Assembly: GCF_964204645.1 (NCBI RefSeq)
Contig: NC_134030.1
Coordinates: 10,662,278-10,726,277, forward strand
Source: Tubulanus polymorphus
Lineage: Eukaryota > Nemertea > Palaeonemertea > Tubulaniformes > Tubulanidae
Reading direction: 5' to 3'
DNA: 64,000 nt
A program made the position numbers and the translations under genes. The notes beneath the pieces were generated by a model. The model was given only the letters and a program-made list of their open reading frames with translations, did not search any database and was not told the DNA's origin. Positions 49,052 through 58,761 of this stretch are shown here, in pieces (position 1 is the stretch's first letter; the number at the start of each line of letters is the position of its first letter).

Positions 49052-50209
49052 TTACGTCCGTGTTTTACTCGTATGATTCCCACATTTCAGTCCAGTGCTC
49101 AGATGATTACGAAAACGATTCCTCGAGGCGCAATAAATGAAAAAATTAGCCGAAGCGATACTCAATCGAACCAAATTCTGAGCGGCATTCAAATATTGAT
49201 AATTCGCTTCCTTGCCAATGTTGCCGTTGAATATGACGATCAGATTTTTTATTGCTGCCCTGACAAAGAAGCCTTTTTTGATTAGGAATAAACAGCAAAT
49301 GAGAACTAACGTCACTGTCAGACTACGATCACTCGAAGTGTTCACTTCGTTCTCCGACGACGACGATAGCTTTTTTCTCTTTGCTCCCGCTGATCTCAAC
49401 GTGAATATCAACCGAACAGTTATGATTGCAACTAATATCGCCGGAGTCAAGTTGAAAACGACCGCATTGAAAAACACCTCATAATATTTCAAATAGATAT
49501 TCTTACCGAATGGGGTATATTTCTGTACCCATTTGGCATGCCCGGTGCACGGGTTGCGATAACGACGACTAGTGTATCTGAAGAACAGTCTCACCTGTGA
49601 GCAAATGGTTAATATTACAAGCACAATTATGTTAATGTAACCCTTCTTTTTAGTAATCAATTTTACAGCTTTAAGAGGCCAACACACTACGATATATCTG
49701 TCAATAGCGATTGATAAAGTCACGAGGTCGACAAAACACGAAGAAAGTAGGCGTACATTTTGCGTGTATGGATGAATCCGTTTCATGGTGTGGTTTATTA
49801 CATCGGTCATGTCTAGTATGAGTGTATGGCTGTAGAGCTCTTTGTGAAATTCAAAAACGATATATGATACGCATAGAAGCATGTCACCAATAGCCAAACA
49901 GCGTAGATATAATATGCTCGTGTTTTTCGAACGCTCTTTGGTAAGGATAACAAATGATATAACGTTTCCGCACACTCCAAAAATCGCAACACCGACCGCA
50001 ACGTAGTTAACCACCTGGTAAAACATATTCAATTCAAACGATTTGTAATCTGAATGATGTATGTATTTGCACCGAGGATGCGGTCGGAATCCACGTGCCT
50101 CGGTCGTAGACGTGTATGAAATATTTCCATAGGGTGAATAAGAAGTGTCGTTGTTCATCGCGGTGCGAGTCGTCGATGTTGGTAATGGCGCGGTGCGGCT
50201 TGCAATCAT
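49052..50209 (-). CDS. Class A GPCR, peptide-receptor-like, intronless
   Basis: 385 codons in one exon, ATG at 50209. The extracellular N-terminus (about 60 residues) has N-glycosylation sites (NNDTS, GNIS). TM1 has GN at 81-82, TM2 LAIGD at 105-109, and TM3 ends IDRY (169-172) with VVCWPLKAV after it. TM7 has SANFFIYC. The third loop is Ser/Lys-rich (KRKKLSSSSENE). These marks fit FMRFamide-receptor-like or related neuropeptide receptors (family knowledge); the ligand is unknown. All key class A residues are present, so it is probably active. Not the same subfamily as the 12270 receptor. Confidence 0.9.
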   Translation of the reverse strand: MIASRTAPLPTSTTRTAMNNDTSYSPYGNISYTSTTEARGFRPHPRCKYIHHSDYKSFELNMFYQVVNYVAVGVAIFGVCGNVISFVILTKERSKNTSILYLRCLAIGDMLLCVSYIVFEFHKELYSHTLILDMTDVINHTMKRIHPYTQNVRLLSSCFVDLVTLSIAIDRYIVVCWPLKAVKLITKKKGYINIIVLVILTICSQVRLFFRYTSRRYRNPCTGHAKWVQKYTPFGKNIYLKYYEVFFNAVVFNLTPAILVAIITVRLIFTLRSAGAKRKKLSSSSENEVNTSSDRSLTVTLVLICCLFLIKKGFFVRAAIKNLIVIFNGNIGKEANYQYLNAAQNLVRLSIASANFFIYCASRNRFRNHLSTGLKCGNHTSKTRT

Positions 50210-50551
50210 CTACTTAATTAATGTTAAGTGATATACATGTGTACACACCGATATCGGAAGGTCTGCTAATTGGGCTTGCAATTTATTGCTATATGAAATC
50301 TTATCCCTATGAAAGGTAATGATCGTATATATGAATACGCGAAGTAACTGAGTCCGAAAGGTAAATTGCGATGTTGCACGCAGTTCAAGAAGAAACTACC
50401 TCAACATCGAAATTTATGTTTGAATGTATCTGCCGAGCAACTCCAGTATTTCTATTTTAAGTCAATAAAAACCGAAGTTAGCGGATCATGACATTTCTGC
50501 TAATGCAAATGTATACAAGCCACCATTTAAGGATTACGCTAAAAAATTTAT

Positions 50552-50740
50552 ACTTTGTGTCTCATTTCCGCTGAGCTTAAAAGTTGACCCGGCCGGCCGC
50601 CTATCTACACTGTAAATAACTTTTTTGGAAATCCTGATCAAGCTTACACAAACAGACCCGGCAGTTGTAGAAACGAACTGATGACGATCCTTATTGGAGA
50701 ACTTCAATTTGCGAAATTGGAAAGCTTTTTGACAATTCAA
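50552..50740. mobile_element. Relative of the TTGTTTCTCCGCT MITE
   Basis: TTTGTGTCTCATTTCCGCTG, GACCCGGCCGGCCGCC and CAGACCCGGCAGTTG correspond to parts of 43650-43829. The right-hand inverted end is poorly preserved and the copy runs into the duplicated block at 50686. Confidence 0.5.
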
Positions 50741-51020
50741 TAATCGTGATGGTAAACGTAGACGCTAGTTGTTACTAAATGCAGTATCTCAGAATCTCTC
50801 GCGACACGGTTAGCAAATTTTATATCGTTCTCTCAAAGGTCATTCTTATGTCATTCTTATATATTCTATTTTCTACTCTGATCCTGTGGTAAGAGGAATA
50901 ATAAGTAAGACCACGTGAATGGAGTAGTAGTACACCATAGATTTCCTATTACGATACCCCTCTCTATTTCCGGTGCATTTCACATTCGCTATATCGATCG
51001 GAAACATCGAAAAATGTTCT
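50686..51020. repeat. Duplicated block, copy 1 (pairs with 56391-56750)
   Basis: Both copies contain GATCCTTATTGGAGAACT, AATTCAATAATCGTGATGGT, ATCGTTCTCTCAAA and ATCGAAAAATGTTCTC in the same order and direction. The duplication resumes at 51742-52012 and 56888-57120. Confidence 0.85.
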
Positions 51021-51029
51021 CAGGATATT

Positions 51030-51445
51030 GCAGGATATCCGCAGGATATTGCTGATACTGATTCAGAGTAGTCCTGATGCTAAATAGAAGAGTTACAGGA
51101 GAGTCCCAGGTTTGGACGCGGGAATTTTTGACTGATTTAGATCAGAGTGGGCCTGATGCTGAACATAGGATGTACGGAGTACTTACCCAGTAATTACTTG
51201 TTCTGATTCAGGAGTGGTCCTGAACTGAATAGTCGATAAACATACAGGATTGTCACGGGTTCTTTCCCAGTTATTACTCGTACTGATTCAAAGAGGTCCT
51301 GATGCTGAATAGAGGATGTACAGGATTGCCCCGGGCTTGAACCGAATTATTAATGATACAGATTGAGAGTGGTCTTACTGCAGCTGAATAGAAGATGTAA
51401 AAGGGTGTCCCGGGGTCGAACACAGTTATTACCAACACTGATGTA
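51030..51445. repeat. Minisatellite, about five units of about 77 bp
   Basis: Units run ACTGATTCAGAGTGGTCCTG, ATGCTGAATAGAGGATGTAC, AGGATTGTCCCGGG and then CAGTTATTAC. The paralogous locus (about 56775-56835) holds only one unit, so the array expanded after the duplication. Units are diverged. Confidence 0.8.
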
Positions 51446-51741
51446 TAATAAACTCCACCTCATGAAAAGAATAAATTGATAGATAACTATAATCTTGTTT
51501 GTCATCATTATATTTATTTCTGAAATATCATTCCGAAATCCATTTCTGTCTATTGTTTTTAGACGGCGGCAGCTGTTTTAGCTCTCACATTTTTCAACTT
51601 TGAATCGACGAGATTCCCCGTACAGCCGACTGCATCATAGTCAATGCAGTTTATCAATACAGTTTGGATATATTACACAATGTCGGAGTTACTTTTTTAA
51701 CAAAATCTATATTTGCCATAATATACATCAGTAAATGAAAC

Positions 51742-52012
51742 TTAATTAACAGATTTAATTGTATTGTATGCAAGTGTAGATGATTAATATTAGGTGTACA
51801 TAGATGGCAGACCAAATGCAAAGGTAAGAAAAAAGAGAAGAAGAAAAGGAAAGTATCTATAGTACCTGCTAATGTGCGTAGTAGTATTGTTGGTGTCATT
51901 GCAGCTCAAAAGGTAAGTATGATTGGCTGTGAAAAATTTTGTCACTGTAATGGTTAGCTCGCTATCTAAATCGAATTTGAGGTTGGGGCTTCCATAAGAA
52001 CTTAGTTTTTTT
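51742..52012. repeat. Duplicated block, copy 1 second part (pairs with 56888-57120)
   Basis: Shared strings: CATAGATGGCAGACCAAATG, CATTGCAGCTC / GATTGCAGCTC, and GATTGGCTGTGA. Same order and direction as the first part. Confidence 0.8.
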
Positions 52013-52878
52013 CGGTCACAGTTCGTATAGAGTTAAAATGGGAATAATGCCCATTTTATCAAGTTGCTGGTGAAGCTCATGGATCTTGCGTCGGCGGTGA
52101 GTTAAAGGATAAGAAAGTGGTTGGGTGTCAAGGTTCACTCGGCAATGATTTCAATGGGGATTTATATTGGCAAAATGCCAAAAGTAGTTGGTGTCTCAGG
52201 AAAAGATTCACTCGTACGATTCAAACATATTTCTTCTTGGCGATTGAGATTTTTTTTTTATGAGGAAGAAACGGAATATGTAGGTTTACGTAGATTTATT
52301 TGTGGTTTTGAAGAGAGGAATACTTTGAGTAAGGCAACATTTAGATAATTCTTGCATATATGATGGTTTGTTATAGTTATCGACGTTGAACATGTGTGAA
52401 TATTTAGCAAAGCTATTTTCTGACCTATTCTCGAAGAATGGTCGACGTCGGAAATCCGGAACAGAGCGAAAGAGTAACGAGCGAACTATCAGTTTGGAAT
52501 ACCAAAACTGGACTGATTTATTTTTACACACAAACTATTTATATACATTGAGATACGACACAGGTGGAGACATGGAAAATGATACAAAAACAAAGGTGAC
52601 GAGTAGTGACATGACAGTGAGACAAACAACAAGTAACACATTCTGACACAGACAAACAGTATCAGAAGACAATGAGTAATAAGATGGAGACATAAAACAA
52701 TATAGAAATACGAAATATAGATGAAATATGTATAACAATTATCAGTGATATTTAGTGTTGTTAAAAATACGTTCTTTACGCCGAGTGGTGGAATTGGCCC
52801 GACAATGTGCAATACCTTTGCTGAGAAGCTTGACCCTTGTACGCAGCCCGACACGAGAAGAGCAGCACTGTATATAGT
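52013..52878. other. Intergenic; no gene recognised
   Basis: Short frames on both strands, none with a known domain. AT-rich towards the right. Confidence 0.45.
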
Positions 52879-52916
52879 CCATGGACGTATAAACTAGATC
52901 TAGTTTACGTCCATGG
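52879..52916. repeat. 38-bp near-perfect palindrome
   Basis: CCATGGACGTATAAACTAG followed by ATCTAGTTTACGTCCATGG. It is symmetric around AGATCT except for one extra T. Confidence 0.85.
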
Positions 52917-53034
52917 TTAGTCTAATAATAGTCTTGAATTGGGGCATTGTAAATGATATCACAGTAATCGGGATGTTGGGGAAAAAATCGCAAAAATAAA
53001 GAACCATGGAGCAAAATGATTCACAGTGCTTTTA

Positions 53035-53098
53035 GGTTTACGTAGCAACATTAAACTGGATTCTTGCAGAAACGGATGGCCAGTGAAGGCGCTGAAGA
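53035..53098 (-). mobile_element. LINE fragment shared with 59490-59570
   Basis: GTGCTTTTAGGTTTACGTAG and GCCAGTGAAGGCGCTGAAGA match the LINE remnant at 59220-59570. It abuts copy B of the segmental duplication. Confidence 0.6.
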
Positions 53099-54540
53099 GC
53101 TCGTATCAACCGGGTATTTCCGTTTTCGTTTGATCGGACTATTTTTTCGTTTTAACGTGGCAGGAAAAAGTTCGTTTTATTGCGCGATAAAACGACTTTT
53201 AGCCGGGCGGTTTTAAAATCAAAATTTGCAACGCCTTTTTTTAGGTTACATCGCCCGTTCAGTCACCAATAGTAATACGTTGAAACGTACATCAATTATA
53301 ACAAAAGTTATATTTTCGTTGTAAATGACATTTTTAAATATTAGAATCGAACAAACTGACACACATCCACATGTATCGTTCATTTATAAACTACAACAAG
53401 TTATGTAACGAAGAATGCGACTGTTATCTATATGAGCATACTTCAGTTGGTCGATGACAGTTGCAAAATTACCGGCTAGTCTTATTGCAGCAAATATATA
53501 GTGACTTCTAGTTTGCAGCGGAAACTTCGGCCTACTATAAAATACACGATGAAGATTGTGGCAGAATTGATGGCATTTGTATGGTGGCTGATAAGGGCCA
53601 TAGCGTAAAATTCCTGGTATGTAAATGAGGGCGCCAGAACGCCAGAACGCCAAAACGAAAAAAAACGTCCAATTTTCTCTAAAAGTTCGTTTTGGCGCGC
53701 CAAAACAAAGAAAATTCCGTTTTGGCGCCCCCGCCAAAACAAAGAAAATTCCGTTTTGGCGCCCCCGCCAAAACGAACTTTCATTTTGGCGCCCCCGCCA
53801 AAACGAACTTTCGTTTTGGCGCCCCCGCCAAAACAACGAAAAACGTCGAAATTTCTCTAAAAGTTCGTTTTGGCGCGCCAAAACAACGAATATTCCGTTT
53901 TGGCGCCCCCGCCAAAACAACGAAAAACGTCCAATTTTCTCTAAAAGTTCGTTTTGGCGCGCCAAAACGGAGAATATTCCGTTTTGGCGCCCCCGCCAAA
54001 ACGAACTTTCATTTTGGCGCCCCCGCCAAAACAACGAAAAACGTCGAAATTTCTCTGAAAGTTCGTTTTGGCGCGCCAAAACAAAGAAAAGTTCGTTTTG
54101 GCGCGTTGATCTTGTGTGTAATTTGCATAAATTTGCATAAATGAAAATATTTTACGTATATATAGAATTATTTTACGTGGTTTAAAGTTCGTATTGGCGG
54201 GGGCGCCAAAACGAAAGTTCGTTTTGGCGGGGGCGCCAAAAACGGAATTTTCTTTGTTTTGGCGCGCCAAAACGAACTTTTAGAGAAAATTGGACGTTTT
54301 TTTTCGTTTTGGCGTTCTGGCGTTCTGGCGCCCTCATTTACATACCAGGAATTTTACGCTATGGCCCTTATCAGCCACCATACTTATCAGCCACCATACA
54401 TTTGAGTATTCATCGGTCATATAAATATCTGTCCAGAAAACTCGCCAACTGTCGTTATTCATTGGTTTAGCGGACCCCAGAATTTTCGGAAATCTATTGA
54501 TGAGATCGATGGCTATTTGACCACAGTTACAACAAATACA
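53099..54540. repeat. Local segmental duplication, copy B (pairs with 45582-46490)
   Basis: Same order as copy A, but with the foldback element 53580-54398 inserted and without the about 260-bp block present in copy A. Confidence 0.8.
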
Positions 54541-54880
54541 CAAAAGGGCGGCTCCAACGATCATGGCAGTGCTTTGTAAATCGATGGATTTCTTTTCGTG
54601 CCCGAGTCCTACAATTTCCTTTCCTTCTGATTTTGTGTAGGTTATCAATTTATAGATCAAAAGACGCAAAAGTCGTAAAATACCAGCTGATGGAATATAA
54701 AGATGGATCATATTGACAATGAATATCAAATCTGCTCTCCTAAATTTTCTATACTTCCTGACCAATACGTGTCTACCATAACACGGACTTGTCACTGGAA
54801 TACGCACGAAAGCGTAAAAGGCGTAGAAAATGTGAAATCCACAAAAAAGAAGAAACGACGTTACGGAATAGACAGTGGTT
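53483..54880 (-). pseudogene. GPCR remnant (TM4-TM7) interrupted by a foldback element
   Basis: From about 54880 the minus strand reads through FLLFCGFHIFYAFYAF (TM4-like), a loop, ADLIFIVNMIHLYIPSA (TM5), STAMIVGAALLCICC (TM6) and VFWTDIYMTDEYSN. There the foldback element breaks the frame. On its other side the frame resumes AINSATIFIVYFIV (TM7, NSxxxFxxY type), GRSFRCKL and a stop at 53483. The N-terminal half (TM1-TM3) is absent; a poly-G run (54892-54906) lies at the break. Clearly non-functional. Paralogue of the remnant at 46260-46495. I describe the break and do not rejoin it. Confidence 0.8.
53580..54398 (+). mobile_element. Foldback element 1 with TTTTGGCGC arrays, 6-bp duplication CATTTG
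   Basis: The termini are TATGGTGGCTGATAAG and its inverse; the inverse is doubled at the right end. CATTTG flanks both sides (53574-53579, 54399-54404), and the locus at 46377-46404 shows the empty site. Subterminal parts are about 80 bp inverted. The body is an array of about 30 half-sites TTTTGGCG/CGCCAAAA arranged as palindromes, separated by short alternating spacers. A unique about 80-bp AT-rich centre holds TTACGTATATATAGAATT. No transposase. Long frames here (including repeats of KRSFWRAKT-like units) are artefacts of the array. Confidence 0.92.
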
Positions 54881-54891
54881 GGTTCCTTATG

Positions 54892-54906
54892 GGGGGGGGG
54901 GGGGGT
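54892..54906. repeat. Poly-G run
   Basis: About 15 G followed by a G/A-rich purine tract (GGAGGGAGGGAGGAGGGGAG), a potential quadruplex-forming sequence on the plus strand. Confidence 0.85.
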
Positions 54907-55119
54907 TGGAGGGAGGGAGGAGGGGAGAGAGAAGAGGTATTTTTGAACGATCCATTTCTTGATTGGGTCCCAGGGCCGGGGCTGCGACTAAGTAACAATT
55001 GGCTTAAGTGGATTCGCCACTGGGAAGAAAGTCGTATATTCTTGTCATATCGGTTTTTGTATCGGTAAATATAATTCATCGACTACAACCTACTCTCGTG
55101 AAGAAATAGTATCCGAATA

Positions 55120-55144
55120 CAGATATATATATATATATATATAT
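55120..55144. repeat. (TA)n microsatellite
   Basis: About 11 TA units, 215 bp upstream of the secreted-protein start at 55357. Confidence 0.85.
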
Positions 55145-55356
55145 TACAAGTCCAGGCAGTAGTAATACCTTGAGGATACTTCATGTGCAGCAAGACTTAC
55201 AGTAAGTTGTGAGTGGTTCCCAGGGTCCAAAGAGACGAGGGCTTGTTCAATAAGCCACATTAGGAGTTCCACAGGCTTACGGAGACGGTGGACGGCACAC
55301 GCGGAGACGGTGCAGACATCACACTCGGAGAATAATAGAAAGCTCGTAAAAGATTG

Positions 55357-56031
55357 ATGAATGAACTAAAAATGACTGCGGACACTAGGTGGCCGCCGCG
55401 ATGTGTGGCGTATCTGATAATTTTGATGACGATACTTGTGAATTGCGGAGCTCATTCTAATGCAACATATTCCCAAACTGATTCTGGTGTTTGGACCTGG
55501 AGCAGCGGAAGCGGTTCACAGCCACCACAACAAAATACACTTGTGACATTAGAACGTAGAGGAGATGAACTGACGTTCGAACCGAAAGTAAAATCCAATT
55601 GGTTTAATTTCAATTTTTCCTGTCTTTACAAACTGGTCTCTTTTGATCGCCAAGGAAGACATATATTCCTGACGTTTCCTACTGGCGGCGTTTACATTCG
55701 ATTCAACGATTTATCGCTGTGTTATTTGGATACGAATAGGAAGTTATCTCAACGTTCCCAAACATTTTGCAGTTCAGAACGAGTAACCTTGAAATCAACA
55801 GCATTGTTCGAATTAATGATAAACAAATCTGAAGAATATTTAAACGTGCAAATTTGTGTGGACGGTAATTGTAATGAGGAAGCGTTTGTAGTAAACTCGC
55901 TGGTCTTCCACAGAAACGATATCAAAAGTAATTCGATGGTTATTGAAGGTGGGAGAAGTTATAGATATGAAATTGGAAATCTGGTGATAAACAGTACTAC
56001 ATTAGCACCGGGTAAATTAGATTTACATTAG
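55357..56031 (+). CDS. Secreted orphan protein, possibly first exon of a longer gene
   Basis: 224 codons, ATG at 55357 (second ATG at 55372). A hydrophobic segment CVAYLIILMTILVNCGA at about residues 16-32 fits a signal peptide or signal anchor. The mature part has six Cys (SCLYK, LCYLD, FCSSE, ICVDGNC), N-glycosylation sites (NATYS, NFSC, NKSE, NSTT) and alternating beta-type pattern (HIFLTFPTGGVYIRFNDLS). No family recognised; the layout suggests an extracellular beta-sandwich domain. Near the end, CACCGG/GTAAAT could be a splice donor, in which case the protein continues, but I find no following exon. It lies between a GPCR remnant and duplicated non-coding blocks. Confidence 0.6.
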   Translation: MNELKMTADTRWPPRCVAYLIILMTILVNCGAHSNATYSQTDSGVWTWSSGSGSQPPQQNTLVTLERRGDELTFEPKVKSNWFNFNFSCLYKLVSFDRQGRHIFLTFPTGGVYIRFNDLSLCYLDTNRKLSQRSQTFCSSERVTLKSTALFELMINKSEEYLNVQICVDGNCNEEAFVVNSLVFHRNDIKSNSMVIEGGRSYRYEIGNLVINSTTLAPGKLDLH

Positions 56032-56390
56032 ATTTACATTAGATTTCTTCAATACTCGTAAATCATAATATACAATGAATATCCCACGCTAAGAATAAAA
56101 AAGAGTCTAAAGTATTTCCATGGGCTAATATTCGATTCAACGTTTCGACTATGTCTCAAGGAACATTTCAGACTCGTTTTTCATAATCGGTGTGGAGGGG
56201 GATTTTATGATATCTTTGTACAACGCTGACATACAGTGTTCAGATCATAGATTATGCCACAACTTCTCTGATTCGCCGGTTTAATGCCAGACGACCAATT
56301 CGAGGAATGGGAAACCGTGCTGGGAAACTTTCCAAAATTCGTTCACTCATTCCGGGCAATGGTTTATTCTTAATATGTGATAAATAATAA

Positions 56391-56750
56391 GATCCTTATT
56401 GGAGAACTAACTTGAATTCGGAAAGCTTTTTACAATTCAATAATCGTGATGGTAAATGTAGACGTCAGTTGTTACTAAATGCAGTATCTAAGAATCTCTC
56501 GCGTCACACGGTAAGCAAATTTTATATCGTTCTCTCAAAAGGTAAGTCATTCTTATATATTCTATTTTCTACTCTTGTCCTGTGGCAAGTAGAATTATAT
56601 GACCACGTAATACAAATGGAGTAGATGTATACCATAGATTGCTTACTACGATACCCCTCCTCTATTTCCAGATAATATAAGATAAGATATTTATTCCAGT
56701 AAATTTCACATCGCGACATCTATCGGAAATATCGAAAAATGTTCTCGGCG
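56391..56750. repeat. Duplicated block, copy 2 (pairs with 50686-51020)
   Basis: Same order and direction as copy 1, with an extra AT-rich insertion (ATAATATAAGATAAGATATT) near 56672. Confidence 0.85.
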
Positions 56751-56887
56751 AGAACAAACAAGGGTGGCCCCCAGTTCGAACCCAGGATATTGCTTATACT
56801 TATTCAGAGTGTCCGGATGCTGAACAGAGGGCGTATGTACATCAGTGCAAATAATCAAACTTACAGAATTAACTTGACCACGTTTGA

Positions 56888-57120
56888 AATGCATTTTATG
56901 CGAGTGTAGATGAAAAATATTAGGCGTTCATAGATGGCAGACCAAATGCAAACGGAAGAGAAAAGATAAGATGAATAGGAATGTATCTAAGGACCTGCTA
57001 TGTACGGTGTGATTGCAGCTCTAAGGTTAGCATGATTGGCTGTGACAAATTGCTACTGTAATGGTTAGTTGGGGCTTCCGCGAACATGTAGTAAGAACTT
57101 AGTTTTATCGACTAATGAAC
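56888..57120. repeat. Duplicated block, copy 2 second part (pairs with 51742-52012)
   Basis: Retains CATAGATGGCAGACCAAATG, ATTGCAGCTC and GATTGGCTGTGA. It is followed directly by the nested MITE at 57133. Confidence 0.8.
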
Positions 57121-57132
57121 TTTGAAATGAAT

Positions 57133-58758
57133 AGGCGCTTTTACGAAACTGAATCTTTGTAAAACGAATTAAGTTTCACGTTTACAGCACACTATGGTGG
57201 CTGATAAGTATGGTGGCTGATAAGGGCCATAGCGTTAAATTCCTGGTATGTAAATGAGGGCGCCAGAACGCCAGAACGCCAAAACGAAAAAAAACGTCCA
57301 ATTTTCTCTAAAAGTTCGTTTTGGCGCGCCAAAACAACGAATATTCCGTTTTGGCGCCCCCGCCAAAACAACGAAAAACGTCCAATTTTCTCTAAAAGTT
57401 CGTTTTGGTGCGCCAAAACAAAGAAAATTCCGTTTTGGCGCCCGCGCCAAAACGAACTTTCATTTTGGCGCCCCCGCCAAAACAACGAAAAACGTCGAAA
57501 TTTCTCTAAAAGTTCGTTTTGGCGCGCCAAAAACGGAGAAAATTCCGTTTTGGCGCCCCCGCCAAAACGAACTTTCATTTTGGCGCCCCCGCCAAAACGA
57601 ACTTTCGTTTTGGCGCCCTCGCCAAAACAACGAAATACGTCCAATTTTCTCTGAAAGTTCGTTTTGGCGCGCCAAAACGGAGAAAATTCCGTTTTGGCGC
57701 CCCCGCCAAAACGAACTTTCATTTTGGCGCCCCCGCCAAAACAACGAAAAACGTCGAAATTTCTCTAAAAGTTCGTTTTGGCGCGCCAAAACGGAGAAAA
57801 TTCCGTTTTGGCACCCCGCCAAAACGAACTTTCATTTTGGCGCCCCCGCCAAAACGAACTTTGGTTTTGGCGCCCCCGCCAAAACAACGAAAAACGTCCA
57901 ATTTTCTCTGAAAGTTCGTTTTGGCGCGCCAAAACAACGAATATTCCGTTTTGGCACCCCCGCCAATACGAACTTTAAACCACGTAAAATAATTCTATAT
58001 ATACGTAAAATATTTTCATTTATGCAAATTTATGCAAATTACACACAAGATCAACGCGCCAATTTGAAAAATAATTTTACTGTGGTTGAATGCTTGTTTT
58101 GGCGGGGGCGCCAAAACGGAAATAACCGCGCCAAAACGGATTATTCGTTGTTTTGGCGCGCCAAAACGAACTTTTAGAGAAATTTCGACGTTTTTCGTTG
58201 TTTTGGCGGGGGCACCAAAACGAAAGTTCGTTTTGGCGGGGGCGCCAAAATGAAAGTTCGTTTTGGCGGGGGCGCCAAAACGGAATTTTCTCCGTTTTGG
58301 CGCGGAAAAACGAACTTTCAGAGAAAATTGGACGTTTTTCGTTGTTTTGGCGTTCTGGCGTTCTGGCGCCCTCATTTACATACCAGGAATTTTACGCTAT
58401 GGTCCTTATCAGCCACCATAGCACACGGTTTAGTGAATCCGATTTTGTAAATCAACGCGTTTATGGAAACGGTTTAGTAAATTGATTCATTTACTCGGCG
58501 AGCAAGTTAGTGGCGATTTAGTCAGCTAAATCCAACATGGCGTCCCCTTCGACCGCGGGCTAAAGACATTTATCGCAAATTGTCGTCTATCAATAATTCG
58601 GTCACCATTGACGCCCATTTTCTTTCGAATCGTGACCTTTGAATTGATCATGATTCGACTCATTTCTGAAAAACGATTCGATTTACTAATCCTGTCGGTT
58701 TCCGACATCGAATCGGACTTAGCTAAACCGAATCAGATTCAATTTCGTAAAAGCGCCT
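57133..58758. mobile_element. Outer MITE (AGGCGCTTTTACGAAA termini), hosts a foldback element
   Basis: The left end AGGCGCTTTTACGAAACTGA is the inverse of the right end TTCAATTTCGTAAAAGCGCCT (with one mismatch). AAT flanks both ends (57130-57132, 58759-58761). Removing the inserted foldback element leaves about 390 bp of MITE. Non-coding. Confidence 0.7.
57193..58420 (-). mobile_element. Foldback element 2 with TTTTGGCGC arrays, 6-bp duplication GCACAC
   Basis: Same termini and body as element 1 but in the opposite orientation: the doubled TATGGTGGCTGATAAG is on the left and the AT-rich centre (about 57965-58050) is the inverse. GCACAC flanks both sides (57187-57192, 58421-58426). It is longer (1228 bp) through a larger left array. 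It sits inside the outer MITE 57133-58758. Non-coding. Confidence 0.92.
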
Positions 58759-58761
58759 AAT

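Noticed and set aside
53625-54140. Long open frames over the foldback arrays, on both strands, coding repeated KRSFWRAKT- or RFGAPAKT-like units
   Set aside because: They arise in several frames and on both strands at once from the palindromic DNA repeat, have no start or splice context, and recur at 57254-58177. They are not genes.
53580-58420. CRISPR-like look of regularly spaced repeats
   Set aside because: The spacers are themselves repeated, the units are palindromic and the setting is a eukaryotic transposable element with target duplications.
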